DNA of 64,000 nucleotides. Origin: Streptomyces sp. ISL-10 (lineage in GTDB: Bacteria > Actinomycetota > Actinomycetes > Streptomycetales > Streptomycetaceae). A program made the position numbers and the translations under genes. The stretch is taken from contig NZ_JAGGOJ010000020.1 in the NCBI RefSeq assembly GCF_018614575.1, forward strand, positions 124,001-188,000, written 5' to 3'. Shown one piece after another: positions 1 to 8,751 of the stretch (position 1 is the stretch's first letter; the number at the start of each line of letters is the position of its first letter). Below the pieces are notes generated by a model, which saw nothing but the letters and a program-made list of their open reading frames with translations, made no database searches and had not been told where the DNA came from.

Positions 1-1
1 T

Positions 2-460
2 CTGGACCTGTTCACCACCGATGCCACCGGCGAGGGCACGGGCGTGGGCAGCGGCGACCCGGAGCTGGTGCTCACCAAGCCCGCTCAGGGCGAGGAGACC
101 CCCGACCCCGTGCACACCTTCCCCGGGACGCTGGGGCCCGAGCTGGGGCGGGCGCACCTGACGGTCCCGCGGCGTGTGCCGGGCGCTCCCGAGGGCGACT
201 GGCAGCTCTGGGTCCGGCTGGACGGGCCGAAGGGCCCGCTGGTGCCGCTGTGCGGAGTGGGCGTGGACGGCGCGGGAAGGCTTCGGCCGGACGACAGCCT
301 CCCCGTGCCCGAGCCCGTGATGCTGCGGAAGCTGGCCGCCCAGCGCAAGCGGGCGGCGCTGCGGCGCGCGGCCCGGGCTGTTGCCGGTCCGGTGGTGCGC
401 CGGCTGCCGTCGGCGGGGCGAAAGAAGGTGCGCCGGCTGGCGGCGCGGGTGCTCGGCTGA
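2..460 (+). CDS. C-terminal part of a cell-wall glycopolymer glycosyltransferase-like protein (5' end outside window)
   Basis: The reading frame is open from base 2 and stops at 460, so only about 152 C-terminal residues are visible. There is no catalytic domain in view. The fragment is a beta-rich stretch with a 'GDWQLWVRLDG' segment, followed by an Arg/Lys/Ala-rich tail. The same layout (a 'W-x-x-F/W-V' strand, then a basic tail) closes the glycosyltransferases at 10477-12498 and 15445-17472. I therefore infer the end of a related wall-polymer glycosyltransferase. It is followed 66 bases later by rmlC on the same strand, which fits a shared transcript. The function is inference from the C-terminal style and neighbours only; no start or active site can be checked. 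Confidence 0.6.
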   Translation: MDLFTTDATGEGTGVGSGDPELVLTKPAQGEETPDPVHTFPGTLGPELGRAHLTVPRRVPGAPEGDWQLWVRLDGPKGPLVPLCGVGVDGAGRLRPDDSLPVPEPVMLRKLAAQRKRAALRRAARAVAGPVVRRLPSAGRKKVRRLAARVLG

Positions 461-526
461 CGAAGACGGCCGCCCCGCGCGCCGTCCTGCGGACGAACGT
501 GATCACGACAGCAAGGAGTGGAACCG

Positions 527-1180
527 ATGCGGCAGCTCTCCATCGGCGGAGCCTGGGTACACGAGCCGAAGGTCTTTCCCGACAGCCGTGGGAGCTTCCA
601 CGAGTGGTTCAGGGCACCCGACCTCGCCGAGGCGGCAGGGCACCGGCTCCGGCTGGAGCAGGCCAACTGCTCGGTGTCCGCCCGGGGCACGCTGCGCGGC
701 GTCCATTTCGCCGATGTGCCGCCGAGCCAGGCCAAGTACGTGAAGTGCGTACGTGGCGCGGTCGTCGACGTGATCGTGGACATCCGCGTCGGCTCGCCCA
801 CGTACCGCAGGTGGGAGGCGGTGCGCCTCGACGACGCCGACCACCGTGCCGTGTATCTCGCCGAGGGCCTGGGCCACGCCTTCATGGCCCTGACGGACGA
901 TGCGACGGTGGTCTACCTCTGCTCCGAGGGTTACGCCCCCGAGCGTGAGCACGGCATCCACCCACTCGACCCGGACCTCGGCATCGAGTGGCCCGGGGAC
1001 ATCGCACCGATGCTGTCCGACAAGGACGCAGCCGCGCCCACGCTCGCCGAGGCGGAGCGGACGGGGCTGCTGCCTCGGTACGAGGAGTGCGAGGCGTACT
1101 ACGCACAGCTGCGCGCCGGGCGGGCTGAGCGCAGGAGAGGCGTCGGTGTGCTGAGCGCAGGAGACGCGCCGGCGGGCTGA
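527..1180 (+). CDS. rfbC: dTDP-4-dehydrorhamnose 3,5-epimerase
   Basis: RmlC epimerises C3 and C5 of dTDP-4-keto-6-deoxyglucose, the third step of dTDP-L-rhamnose synthesis, in the cytoplasm. The 217-residue protein has the family's cupin core, including 'TLRGVHF' with the catalytic His at about residue 60 and the 'YAPEREHGI' motif near residue 145. I chose the ATG at 527 because AAGGAG lies 8 bases upstream; a GTG at 518 overlaps that Shine-Dalgarno and is less likely. The other three rhamnose genes lie opposite at 2135-5081, so the pathway is complete in this locus. The C-terminal tail beyond about residue 185 is Arg/Ala-rich and longer than in typical RmlC. Confidence 0.93.
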   Translation: MRQLSIGGAWVHEPKVFPDSRGSFHEWFRAPDLAEAAGHRLRLEQANCSVSARGTLRGVHFADVPPSQAKYVKCVRGAVVDVIVDIRVGSPTYRRWEAVRLDDADHRAVYLAEGLGHAFMALTDDATVVYLCSEGYAPEREHGIHPLDPDLGIEWPGDIAPMLSDKDAAAPTLAEAERTGLLPRYEECEAYYAQLRAGRAERRRGVGVLSAGDAPAG

Positions 1181-1220
1181 GCGCGCCGGACGCGCCCACA
1201 GGCCGAGCACACACGGAAAG

Positions 1221-1246
1221 GCCCCGGGTCCGGTGGGACCCAGGGC
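1221..1246. terminator. Bidirectional hairpin between convergent rfbC and methyltransferase genes
   Basis: An 11-bp stem (one mismatch) with a 4-base loop, GCCCCGGGTCC / GGGACCCAGGGC, fills the 82-base gap between two convergent genes. The position supports a shared terminator. Confidence 0.65.
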
Positions 1247-1262
1247 ATTCCGCGGCGGGACC

Positions 1263-2057
1263 TCAGCCGATGATCTTCTCGATGCTGCGGCGCACGGGCG
1301 CGAACGAGGCGCGCGGCCTGCGCAGCGTGCGCGCACGGATCAGACCGGGCCAGAAGTCGGCGCCGAGCAGCGCCTCGGGCTGCACGGCGTTCTTCCGTAC
1401 GAGCACCTCGTCCGGGACGTCCTGCGGGTCGGGGACGACGTACTCCTCGATGATCTTGTCGTACGCGTCCTTGAGGACGGTGCTCTCCGGGTTGGCGCCG
1501 AAGACGGCGACGACGCCGGTGGGGGCGGTGTCCACCTCGACGACGACCAGGTCGGGGCGGTACCTGCGCAGCACCTGGACGACCTTGTAGACGTCACCCG
1601 CCCAGAACTTGGTGTGCCGCTCACGTGCGGCCTCGCCCACGTTCCTCGGGAGCATGTCGTCGAGCACGATCACGCTGGACCAGCGGGAATGCCGTTCGAC
1701 GTTCATGAAGTCGCGCAGCGCGTACTCGAAGAGATGCATTCCGTCGATGAACGACAGCTCGAGCCGGGGCTCTCCGCCGAGGAGGTTCATCGGGTCCTTG
1801 CGGGCGAGGGCGCGAAATGGATTGCGGCCGTTGCGCAGATGGACCAACGGGTCCTCACGGGCGAAGAAGTCGTCGCTGGTGGCTCTGACCAGATGCACAT
1901 CGCAGCTGATGCTCGTCACGACCCGGAATGCCGGGTCGATCGCCACAGAGGGAACCCGGGAAAGCGCCAGACTGCGCCCGTCGTTGACCCCGATCTCCAG
2001 ATAGTTCCGGGGTTTGTAGATGCGGTGCAGCTGGCGCAGGAAACCATGGCGGTCCAC
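1263..2057 (-). CDS. Class I SAM-dependent methyltransferase
   Basis: 264 residues. The N-terminal half carries a Rossmann SAM motif, 'YLEIGVNDGRSLALS' (about residues 18-32), then the acidic 'SFIDGMHLFEYALRDF' motif. This resembles the Methyltransf_24 type found in surface-polysaccharide clusters. It probably methylates a sugar or polyol of the wall polymer or a related glycan, but the acceptor cannot be read from sequence. The GTG start at 2057 has a plausible AAGGG about 9 bases upstream. It lies in its own minus-strand unit, 77 bases downstream of rfbD and convergent with rfbC. Confidence 0.8.
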   Translation of the reverse strand: MDRHGFLRQLHRIYKPRNYLEIGVNDGRSLALSRVPSVAIDPAFRVVTSISCDVHLVRATSDDFFAREDPLVHLRNGRNPFRALARKDPMNLLGGEPRLELSFIDGMHLFEYALRDFMNVERHSRWSSVIVLDDMLPRNVGEAARERHTKFWAGDVYKVVQVLRRYRPDLVVVEVDTAPTGVVAVFGANPESTVLKDAYDKIIEEYVVPDPQDVPDEVLVRKNAVQPEALLGADFWPGLIRARTLRRPRASFAPVRRSIEKIIG

Positions 2058-2072
2058 TGATGGAGCCCTTCA

Positions 2073-2099
2073 CTGGGAATCAAATGGATTGATTCCCAG
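2073..2099. terminator. AT-rich stem-loop between rfbD and the methyltransferase
   Basis: A perfect 10-bp inverted repeat (CTGGGAATCA ... TGATTCCCAG) with a 7-base loop lies just after the rfbD stop codon and before the methyltransferase start. Its low GC is unusual here. It could be the terminator of rfbABD or an operator of the downstream gene. Confidence 0.45.
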
Positions 2100-2134
2100 C
2101 GAAGTTAGCGTGTACGTCGCCCCGACGTAAACGT

Positions 2135-3034
2135 CTACCGACCGGTAGCACCCATTCCGCGCTCTGCGCCGACCACTTCCGGGAACGCTTCTGCGAGCGC
2201 TTCACGCCAGTCGCGAAGGGGTTCGACGCCACTGCGCCGAAGCCCCTGATGTCCCAGCACGCTGTACGCGGGGCGGGGCGCGGGCCGTACGAAGGCGGCG
2301 CTGGTCGTCGGGCGTACGCGCTCCGGGTCGGCGCCCAGCAGCCGGAAGATCTCGCGGGTGAATCCGTACCAGGTCGTCTCCCCCGCGCTGGTGCCGTGAT
2401 GGACCCCGGCGGGCACGGCGCCGGCGAGCGCGCCCTGTCCGAGCCGCACCAGCAGATCCGCGAGGTCCGCGCTCCAGGTGGGCTGGCCGCGCTGGTCGTC
2501 GACGACGTCCACCGTGTCCCGGGCGGCCTCCAGCCGGATCATGGTGCGGACGAAGTTCGGGCCACCGGCCCCGTAGAGCCACGCCGTGCGCACCACGTGG
2601 CCGCTGTCGGGCAACAGGTCGAGCACGGCCCGCTCACCCGCCAGCTTGGTGCGCCCGTAGGCGCCGCGCGGACCGGTCGGCGCGTCCTCGGCATACGGCT
2701 CGTGCGCGTCGCCGGCGAAGACGTAGTCGGTGGAGATGTGCAGCAGGACGGCGCCGCTCTCCTTGCACGCCTCGGCGAGGACGCGCGGGCCGGTGCCGTT
2801 GACGGCGAGGGCGGCCTCCTCGTGCTCCTCGGCGCCGTCGACATCCGTCCAGGCGGCGCAGTTGACCACCACGGCCGGCCGGTGCGCGTCCAGAGCGGCG
2901 CGCACCGCGTCGGGGCCGGTGATGTCGAGGTCGCGGCGCGCGAGCCCCGCCGCGGGGACACCGGCCCCCGCCAGACGGCCGAGGACGTCGCGGCCCAGCA
3001 TGCCGCCGGCGCCGGTGACGAGCCACCCGCTCAC
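2135..3034 (-). CDS. rfbD: dTDP-4-dehydrorhamnose reductase
   Basis: RmlD reduces dTDP-4-keto-L-rhamnose to dTDP-L-rhamnose with NAD(P)H, the last step of the pathway. The 299-residue protein opens with the nucleotide-binding 'VTGAGGMLGRD' and has the SDR catalytic pair in 'YGRTK' (about residues 126-130) plus 'HISTDYVF'. It starts at a GTG whose GTGA overlaps the rfbB stop codon, a tight translational coupling. The open frame continues upstream through rfbB, but that part is an antisense-free shadow of rfbB in another frame, so the overlap start is correct. Confidence 0.94.
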   Translation of the reverse strand: MSGWLVTGAGGMLGRDVLGRLAGAGVPAAGLARRDLDITGPDAVRAALDAHRPAVVVNCAAWTDVDGAEEHEEAALAVNGTGPRVLAEACKESGAVLLHISTDYVFAGDAHEPYAEDAPTGPRGAYGRTKLAGERAVLDLLPDSGHVVRTAWLYGAGGPNFVRTMIRLEAARDTVDVVDDQRGQPTWSADLADLLVRLGQGALAGAVPAGVHHGTSAGETTWYGFTREIFRLLGADPERVRPTTSAAFVRPAPRPAYSVLGHQGLRRSGVEPLRDWREALAEAFPEVVGAERGMGATGR

Positions 3035-4017
3035 AGGGCCGCACGCTCCTTCAGCGGCTCCCACCAGGCCCGGTTGTCCCGGTACCACCGCACGGTCTCG
3101 GCGAGGCCGGTCGCGAAGTCCTTGCGCGGCTCGTAGCCGAGCTCCTGACAGATCTTGGTGCAGTCGACCGAGTAGCGGCGGTCGTGGCCCTTGCGGTCCG
3201 CGACGTACTCGACGCCGCTTTCCCAGTCGGTGCCGCAGGCCTCCAGCAGCAGGCGGGTCAGCTCCTTGTTGGACAGCTCGGTGCCGCCGCCGATGTTGTA
3301 GACCTCGCCGGGGCGGCCCTTGGTGCGGACCAGTTCGACGCCCTGGACGTGGTCGTCGATGTGGAGCCAGTCGCGGACGTTGCCGCCGTCGCCGTAGAGC
3401 GGGACCTTCCGGCCGTCCAGCAGGTTGGTGATGAACAGCGGGATGACCTTCTCGGGGAAGTGATGGTGCCCGTAGTTGTTGGAGCAGCGCGTCACCCGGA
3501 CGTCCAGGCCGTGCGTGCGGTGGTAGGACAGGGCGATCAGATCGCTGGAGGCTTTGGCCGAGGAATAGGGCGAGTTGGGCTGCAGCGGGTGCGTCTCGGG
3601 CCAGGAGCCCTCGTCGATGGAGCCGTAGACCTCGTCGGTGGAGATGTGCACGAACGTCCCGACGCCGGCCCGGTGTGCGGCGTCCACCAGGGTGTGCGTG
3701 CCCACGACGTTCGTCCGGACGAACTCGGCGCCGCCGTCGATGGAGCGGTCCACGTGCGACTCGGCGGCGAAGTGCACCACCTGGTCGTGCTCGGCCATCA
3801 GCTTGGCCACCAGGTCGGCGTCGCAGATGTCGCCGTGGACGAAGTCGAAGCCGGGGCGGTCGCGCACCTCGTCGAGGTTCGCGGGGTTGCCGGCGTAGGT
3901 GAGCTTGTCGAGGACGGTGACGGCCACACCGCCGGGGCCCTCCGGGCCGAGCAGCGTGCGGACGTAGTGGGAGCCGATGAATCCGGCGCCGCCGGTCACC
4001 AGGATCTTCGTCGTCAT
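3031..4017 (-). CDS. rfbB: dTDP-glucose 4,6-dehydratase
   Basis: RmlB makes dTDP-4-keto-6-deoxy-D-glucose from dTDP-glucose using bound NAD+. The 328 residues match the family length. The Rossmann motif 'VTGGAGFIGSHYVR' is at the N-terminus, the 'ISTDEVYG' motif lies mid-protein, and the catalytic Tyr-Lys pair is in 'YSSAK' (about residues 160-164). ATGA overlaps join it to rfbA upstream, and GTGA joins it to rfbD downstream, so rfbA-rfbB-rfbD is one translationally coupled operon. Confidence 0.96.
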   Translation of the reverse strand: MTTKILVTGGAGFIGSHYVRTLLGPEGPGGVAVTVLDKLTYAGNPANLDEVRDRPGFDFVHGDICDADLVAKLMAEHDQVVHFAAESHVDRSIDGGAEFVRTNVVGTHTLVDAAHRAGVGTFVHISTDEVYGSIDEGSWPETHPLQPNSPYSSAKASSDLIALSYHRTHGLDVRVTRCSNNYGHHHFPEKVIPLFITNLLDGRKVPLYGDGGNVRDWLHIDDHVQGVELVRTKGRPGEVYNIGGGTELSNKELTRLLLEACGTDWESGVEYVADRKGHDRRYSVDCTKICQELGYEPRKDFATGLAETVRWYRDNRAWWEPLKERAAL

Positions 4018-5081
4018 GAGGAGATCTGCACCTTACTGTGGTCGCCGAGCACAAGACGGTGGGACGAGGGGTTGCGGGGAGCGGGGGTGACCTCGACGTC
4101 CCGTCCGATCAGGGACGCCTCCACGCGCCGCACGCCGGTGATGGAGGCGCCGCGCAGGACGATGGAGTACTCGATCTCGCTGTCCTCGATGCGGCACCCT
4201 TCGGCGACCGAGGTGAACGGGCCGACGTACGAGCCGCTGATCACCGTGTCGGCGCCGATGACGGCGGGGCCGACGATGCGGCTGTTGGTGATCCGCGCGC
4301 CCTCCTCGACACGGACCCGCCCGATGATCTCGCTGTCACCGTCGACGACGCCCTCGACACGGGGCTCCACGGTCTCCAGCACCGAGCGGTTGACCTCCAG
4401 CATGTCGGTGACGTTGCCGGTGTCCTTCCAGTAGCCGGCGATCGTCGTGGAACGCACGTCCCGGCCCTGGTCGATCAGCCACTGGATGGCGTGCGTGATC
4501 TCCAACTCGCCGCGCCAGGAGGGCTCGATGGAGCGCACGGCCTCGTGCACGGCGGGGGTGAAGAGGTAGACGCCGACGAGCGCCAGATCGCTCTTGGGCT
4601 GCTTCGGCTTCTCCTCCAGGCCCACGACGCGGCCCCCGCCGTCGAGTTCGGCGACGCCGAAGGAGCTGGGGTCCTGGACCCGGGTGAGCAGAATCTGCGC
4701 GTCCGGGCGCTCGGTGCGGAATTCGTCGACGAGACCGCTGATGCCGCCGACGATGAAGTTGTCACCGAGATACATAACAAAATCATCTTCTCCCAGAAAC
4801 TCCCGGGAAATGACCACCGCGTGCGCGAGCCCCAGCGGCCGCTCCTGCGGAATGTAGGTGATCTTGACGCCGAAGCGGGAACCGTCGCCGACCGCTTCCT
4901 CGATCTCCGGCGCCGTTTCCCCGACGATGACACCGACCTCGGTGATCCCGGCTTCCGCAATCGCCTCCAGGCCGTAGAAGAGCACCGGTTTGTTGGCGAC
5001 CGGCACCAGTTGTTTGGCGGATGTGTGCGTAATGGGACGGAGTCGTGTACCGGCTCCTCCGGAGAGTACGAGTGCCTTCAC
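4014..5081 (-). CDS. rfbA: Glucose-1-phosphate thymidylyltransferase, long type
   Basis: RmlA joins dTTP and glucose-1-phosphate to give dTDP-glucose, committing sugar to dTDP-rhamnose. The N-terminal signature 'LSGGAGTRLRPITHTSAKQL' is intact. At 355 residues it is the long (StrD/RmlA-long) form: after about residue 240 comes a left-handed beta-helix-like region with hexapeptide character, rather than the short 290-residue enzyme. The GTG start directly precedes the signature. It is the first gene of the coupled rfbABD operon. Confidence 0.94.
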   Translation of the reverse strand: MKALVLSGGAGTRLRPITHTSAKQLVPVANKPVLFYGLEAIAEAGITEVGVIVGETAPEIEEAVGDGSRFGVKITYIPQERPLGLAHAVVISREFLGEDDFVMYLGDNFIVGGISGLVDEFRTERPDAQILLTRVQDPSSFGVAELDGGGRVVGLEEKPKQPKSDLALVGVYLFTPAVHEAVRSIEPSWRGELEITHAIQWLIDQGRDVRSTTIAGYWKDTGNVTDMLEVNRSVLETVEPRVEGVVDGDSEIIGRVRVEEGARITNSRIVGPAVIGADTVISGSYVGPFTSVAEGCRIEDSEIEYSIVLRGASITGVRRVEASLIGRDVEVTPAPRNPSSHRLVLGDHSKVQISS

Positions 5082-5149
5082 TATCCCTGCCCTAAGAAGT
5101 CGTCAAGAGCGTTCCCCCACCGGATGCCGCTCCGGCACTTCGATGTTAC

Positions 5150-6382
5150 CTATGTCTCACCCTTTGCTTTCCCGCGTCGCAAAATGCCCGCCCGGCGGGC
5201 ACGTACCGCACTCCTGCGGATCCTGCCGAAAACCCTGCGCGGAAGGCTGTGGACCGTGGGCGGAAGGACACGCCGGCTGCCCGACCAGTCGGGCACGGTC
5301 ACCTCGTAGACGGACCGCGCAAGGCCGCTTCGGCGGTCGCCGAAGTGCGGGTACGCGAGATAGATCCGGCTCCCCCGGCGGACCACCTCGGGCGCCTTCT
5401 TGGCGGCGGTGAACTCCAGTACGTCCTTCAGCAGGTCGAGCCGCCCCCTGGCCACGCACTCCAGCACCAACCGCTCCCCCACCTTGATCCGGCGGGCGAC
5501 ACCCCTGTTCCAGTACGGCCCCGTCATCTCCGCCGCCAGCCGCAGCCGGTCGTGCTGCTCGGACTCCGGCGCACGCAGCAGGGCGGGCCCGAACTGCTGG
5601 AGCAGCCCGACCGTGAAGGGCCGGAGCATCAGCAGGTCGCGGCCGCGGCCGGGCGGTTCGAGCCGGGCGATCAGCCGGGCCAGGGCGGTCAGCGCCTCGA
5701 AGCGGGGCGGGTAACTGCCGCGCCTCGTCGCGTGCTTGCCGTCCTCCCTGCCGACCAGGTAGTAGCAGTCGTAGTCGGCGACGACGGACACGCCGTTGCC
5801 GCTGAGGTACGCCTCCATGGTGAACAGCGCGTCCTCGCCGGTCAGGAGGCTCTCGTCGAACCGGAGTCCGAGCCGGCACAGCAGCTCGCGGCGGAACAGC
5901 TTCTGCGCGCTGAGCGCGTAGATGACGCGCGAGGTGTGGACGTCCGCGTGCTCCAGCGTCTTTTCGAACATCGACCGTGGCACGCCGCGGCCGCGCCCCG
6001 CCATCCTGCCGAGCACGACGTCCGTCCCGGCCCGGTCGGCCATGGCGACCATCCGCTCCAGCGCCTCGTCGCCGAAGAAGTCGTCGGCGTCGAGGAAGAA
6101 GACGTAGCGGCCGCGCGCGAGGGAGAGGCCGAGGTTGCGCGGGCCGCTGGGACCGCCGGAGTTGGCCTGCCTGATGACCGTGGTGCGGACCTTGGAACGG
6201 GCGGCGAACTCCTCCAGGTACTCCCCCGTGCCGTCGGTCGACCCGTCGTCGACCGCGACGAGCTCGATACGGTCGGCGCCCAGCGTCTGCGACTCCACCG
6301 ACTCCAGGCAGCGGACGAGGTAGGGCATGGCTTCATAGGCACCGACGACGACTGTGACGTCGGGCACGAAACTCTCATTCAT
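5150..6382 (-). CDS. Glycosyltransferase family 2, wall-polymer type
   Basis: 410 residues from the ATG at 6382. The GT2/GT-A domain shows 'VTVVVGAYEAMPYL', 'VDDGSTDGTGEYL' and the DxD-type 'FFLDADDFFG', which bind the sugar nucleotide and metal. It is a clear paralogue of the protein at 15445-17472 ('SGGPSGPRNLGLSLARG' versus 'SGGPSAPRNKGLDHARG'). A basic C-terminal tail may contact the membrane or polymer. The frame is open to 6448, but the family homology starts at 'MNESFVPD', so I use 6382; no strong Shine-Dalgarno is visible for either start. The likely role is transfer of a sugar (rhamnose is an obvious candidate) onto a teichoic-acid-like polymer; this is inference from the neighbourhood. 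Confidence 0.85.
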   Translation of the reverse strand: MNESFVPDVTVVVGAYEAMPYLVRCLESVESQTLGADRIELVAVDDGSTDGTGEYLEEFAARSKVRTTVIRQANSGGPSGPRNLGLSLARGRYVFFLDADDFFGDEALERMVAMADRAGTDVVLGRMAGRGRGVPRSMFEKTLEHADVHTSRVIYALSAQKLFRRELLCRLGLRFDESLLTGEDALFTMEAYLSGNGVSVVADYDCYYLVGREDGKHATRRGSYPPRFEALTALARLIARLEPPGRGRDLLMLRPFTVGLLQQFGPALLRAPESEQHDRLRLAAEMTGPYWNRGVARRIKVGERLVLECVARGRLDLLKDVLEFTAAKKAPEVVRRGSRIYLAYPHFGDRRSGLARSVYEVTVPDWSGSRRVLPPTVHSLPRRVFGRIRRSAVRARRAGILRRGKAKGET

Positions 6383-6478
6383 AGAGATACAAGACAACCG
6401 CAAGGCATCAAAGGTTGCCTTGTATGACTCACCGGGCAAAAGGCGCATGTTGCTGCGGACGGCGGCCGAAACGCGAAA

Positions 6479-6519
6479 CGGCCCGGTGGCACCACCTTTT
6501 CGGGGGTACCACCGGGCCG
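6479..6519 (-). terminator. Rho-independent-type hairpin after the phosphotransferase gene
   Basis: A 15-bp inverted repeat (CGGCCCGGTGGCACC / GGTACCACCGGGCCG, one mismatch) with an 11-base loop lies 13 bases past the stop codon of the minus-strand gene ending at 6533. Confidence 0.7.
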
Positions 6520-6532
6520 CTCGGCCGCCGGG

Positions 6533-8605
6533 TCAGCCGACGGGCGTGTCGTCCAGGCCGGGTGACTGCTCCGCGTCGGCCAGACGCTGCAGCACCCCGG
6601 CGTTGCGGGCCTCGGCCTTGGCCGCCAGCGCCTGCACCGCCGCGTCGAACTGCTCGATGGAGGTCGGCTCATCCGGACCGAGCAGGTACTCCTTGAGCTC
6701 GTGCCGCGCTGCGGCACGCGGGTCGGCGTCCCGGTCGGCGACGGCGGTGAGCAGCTCATCGAGCTCGACCGCGCTGTTGGAGAGGATCACCGCGGCACGC
6801 ACCGCGGTGTTCTGCCGCTTGAACTCGGCCTCGCCGAGACCCGCGGAGTCCGTGACCGCGTACGGCTTGCCGCTCGCGATGAAGTCCGAGACCACGCTGG
6901 AGATGTCCGAGACCATGCCGTCCGACTCGTTGAAGCAGTCGTACAGCCGCGGCTCGGGACCGGTGATGACCTTGTGCTCCCACCAGCCGAAGGAGCGCCA
7001 GTAGGCGGCGTTCCACTCCTCCTTGAGCTTCGCGGTCTCCGCCTCGCGCGCCGGGTCCGCCTGGGAGTCGCGCGACTCCTCGGCCTCGTCCCGGCCGACG
7101 CGGGCCGCGCCCGACAGTTCGGCGAGGCGCGCCTCGATCCGCTGCAGCTCGGCGCGGGCGGCGGCCTGGTCGGCGGCGTGCGACGCGGCCTCCTCCACCC
7201 ACCTCGGCTCGCTCACGCGGGCCGCGGCGGCCTGCTCGACCATCGCGGTGATCCGCTCGTGCACGGCCTTGGCCCTGGGGTCGCGGGTGCCGGTGAACGG
7301 GTGCGGCTTGTAGATCAGGCGGACCGGCTCGGCGGAGTTCAGCAGGCGCTTGACGATGTTCTCTCCGGCCAGCAGCAGGGAGGTGTTGCCGGGGTTGTCG
7401 TCCCAGCCCTCCCAGGTGGGGGCGTAGAGCACGGTCGGAATCGGGTGGAGCGGCTTGCCCGTCCAGTGCTTGATGGGGGCCAGCTGCGGGCGGCCCACCT
7501 CGACGATGTCCTCGCTGAGCACACCGACGTCGGCCAGCGCGTACCGGTCACGGCCGGCGCGGCCCGCGGTCCACACCTCGTCGTACGCCTTGCTGAACGG
7601 GTTGACGCTGGCGAGCTTGTCGCTGTCGCCGTGACCGATGAAGACGTGCTTCATGGTGGGCACGCGCAGCATGTGAATGTTCTTGCCGACGTTGGCCGCG
7701 TACAGCGCGACGCGTACGGACGACAGGTCCAGGTTCATCAGGTGCACGCCGCCGGGCACGCACAGGACGGGAACCGAGGTGTTGCCGAGCTGCGGCACGA
7801 TGTTGCGCTCGCGCAGGAAGATCAGCGGCCGGCCGCCGAGCTGCGCCATCGTCTCCAGCCACATGTTGACCTGGTACGCCGAGTCCTTGGAGCCGGAGAA
7901 GTACAGCATCACGGTCGGCCGGTACTCGCGCAGCCAGGCGTCGATGCCTGCGAGCACCTTCTCCGGCGAGGCCGGCAGCCGGGCGCCCCGGAGATTGGGC
8001 AGCAGTACGGCGAGATAGCCGACGGCGAGAGCCACGGTCAGACCGAGACCGGCGTATGCGAATACATTGGCGCCGGTTTCGATCGCGATGACCACGCCGA
8101 CGAAGGAGAAGACGTCGAGATGCAGCATCTTCTCGGCGGAACGGTTTATCAGACCAGGCCTCGGCGCGTCGGGAATGCGCACATGCGAAAGGTCGATGTT
8201 GCGGGTGGCCACCGGCAGCTTCCGGCGCAGCCGGATCAGCGTGACCATCGCGCCGTGGGGCGCCTGGAGACCGTAGAAGCCGAGCAGGCAGGCAACCGTC
8301 ACATAGAAGACGGCCTCCTCCGCGTATCCCATGCGGGCCAGCAGCAGCACGAGCAGCAGCTGGCGCACGAGGAAGCGGATGGACAGGCCCGCACGGACCT
8401 TGGCCAGCCGGTTTATCAGGTAACTGGACCGCTGGTGCAGGTACTGGTCAGCAAGGTAGGTCACGGCGACGGCGGCCACGAAGAACCAGAGACTGGGGAT
8501 TATCGCCGCGAACATGACGCACGGGAATCCGAGCATCAGGAGAATGGCGGCGGCCAGCTCGGATCCGCTGCCCACGCGAGCCATACGAATGGCTTTCGAA
8601 ATCAC
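6533..8605 (-). CDS. CDP-glycerol/ribitol phosphotransferase-like membrane protein (TagF/TarL family)
   Basis: 690 residues. About six membrane segments fill the first 215 residues. A Glyphos_transf-type catalytic domain follows, with 'FIGHGDSDKLAS' (about residues 325-336) and 'PTVLYAPTWEG' (about 385-395), the His/Asp signatures of polyol-phosphate polymerases. The family transfers glycerol- or ribitol-phosphate from a CDP carrier onto a teichoic acid chain at the inner membrane face. The adjacent CDP-ribitol synthase (8752-10251) points to ribitol-phosphate. Unusually, residues about 450-530 form a charged, Ala/Glu-rich, coiled-coil-like insertion inside the transferase domain. GTG start, with GGAG about 12 bases upstream. 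Confidence 0.85.
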   Translation of the reverse strand: MISKAIRMARVGSGSELAAAILLMLGFPCVMFAAIIPSLWFFVAAVAVTYLADQYLHQRSSYLINRLAKVRAGLSIRFLVRQLLLVLLLARMGYAEEAVFYVTVACLLGFYGLQAPHGAMVTLIRLRRKLPVATRNIDLSHVRIPDAPRPGLINRSAEKMLHLDVFSFVGVVIAIETGANVFAYAGLGLTVALAVGYLAVLLPNLRGARLPASPEKVLAGIDAWLREYRPTVMLYFSGSKDSAYQVNMWLETMAQLGGRPLIFLRERNIVPQLGNTSVPVLCVPGGVHLMNLDLSSVRVALYAANVGKNIHMLRVPTMKHVFIGHGDSDKLASVNPFSKAYDEVWTAGRAGRDRYALADVGVLSEDIVEVGRPQLAPIKHWTGKPLHPIPTVLYAPTWEGWDDNPGNTSLLLAGENIVKRLLNSAEPVRLIYKPHPFTGTRDPRAKAVHERITAMVEQAAAARVSEPRWVEEAASHAADQAAARAELQRIEARLAELSGAARVGRDEAEESRDSQADPAREAETAKLKEEWNAAYWRSFGWWEHKVITGPEPRLYDCFNESDGMVSDISSVVSDFIASGKPYAVTDSAGLGEAEFKRQNTAVRAAVILSNSAVELDELLTAVADRDADPRAAARHELKEYLLGPDEPTSIEQFDAAVQALAAKAEARNAGVLQRLADAEQSPGLDDTPVG

Positions 8606-8751
8606 GAAGAACCTGCTCCAAGGGTGCCGACTGTTTGCCTTGCGAAATCACTCTGCGAAGGAGGTGTGAAGGACCGGCTTCACAGACTCGGGCCCCCGCA
8701 GTGCGCTGGACGGCGACTACAGAGGCCCGAATGTTCGAATGTCCAGAAGTA

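Noticed and set aside
2135..4054. 639-codon minus-strand frame reading through rfbB into rfbD
   Set aside because: Only the part from 3034 downward is rfbD; the upstream half is an Arg/Pro/Gly-rich shadow of rfbB in a different frame.
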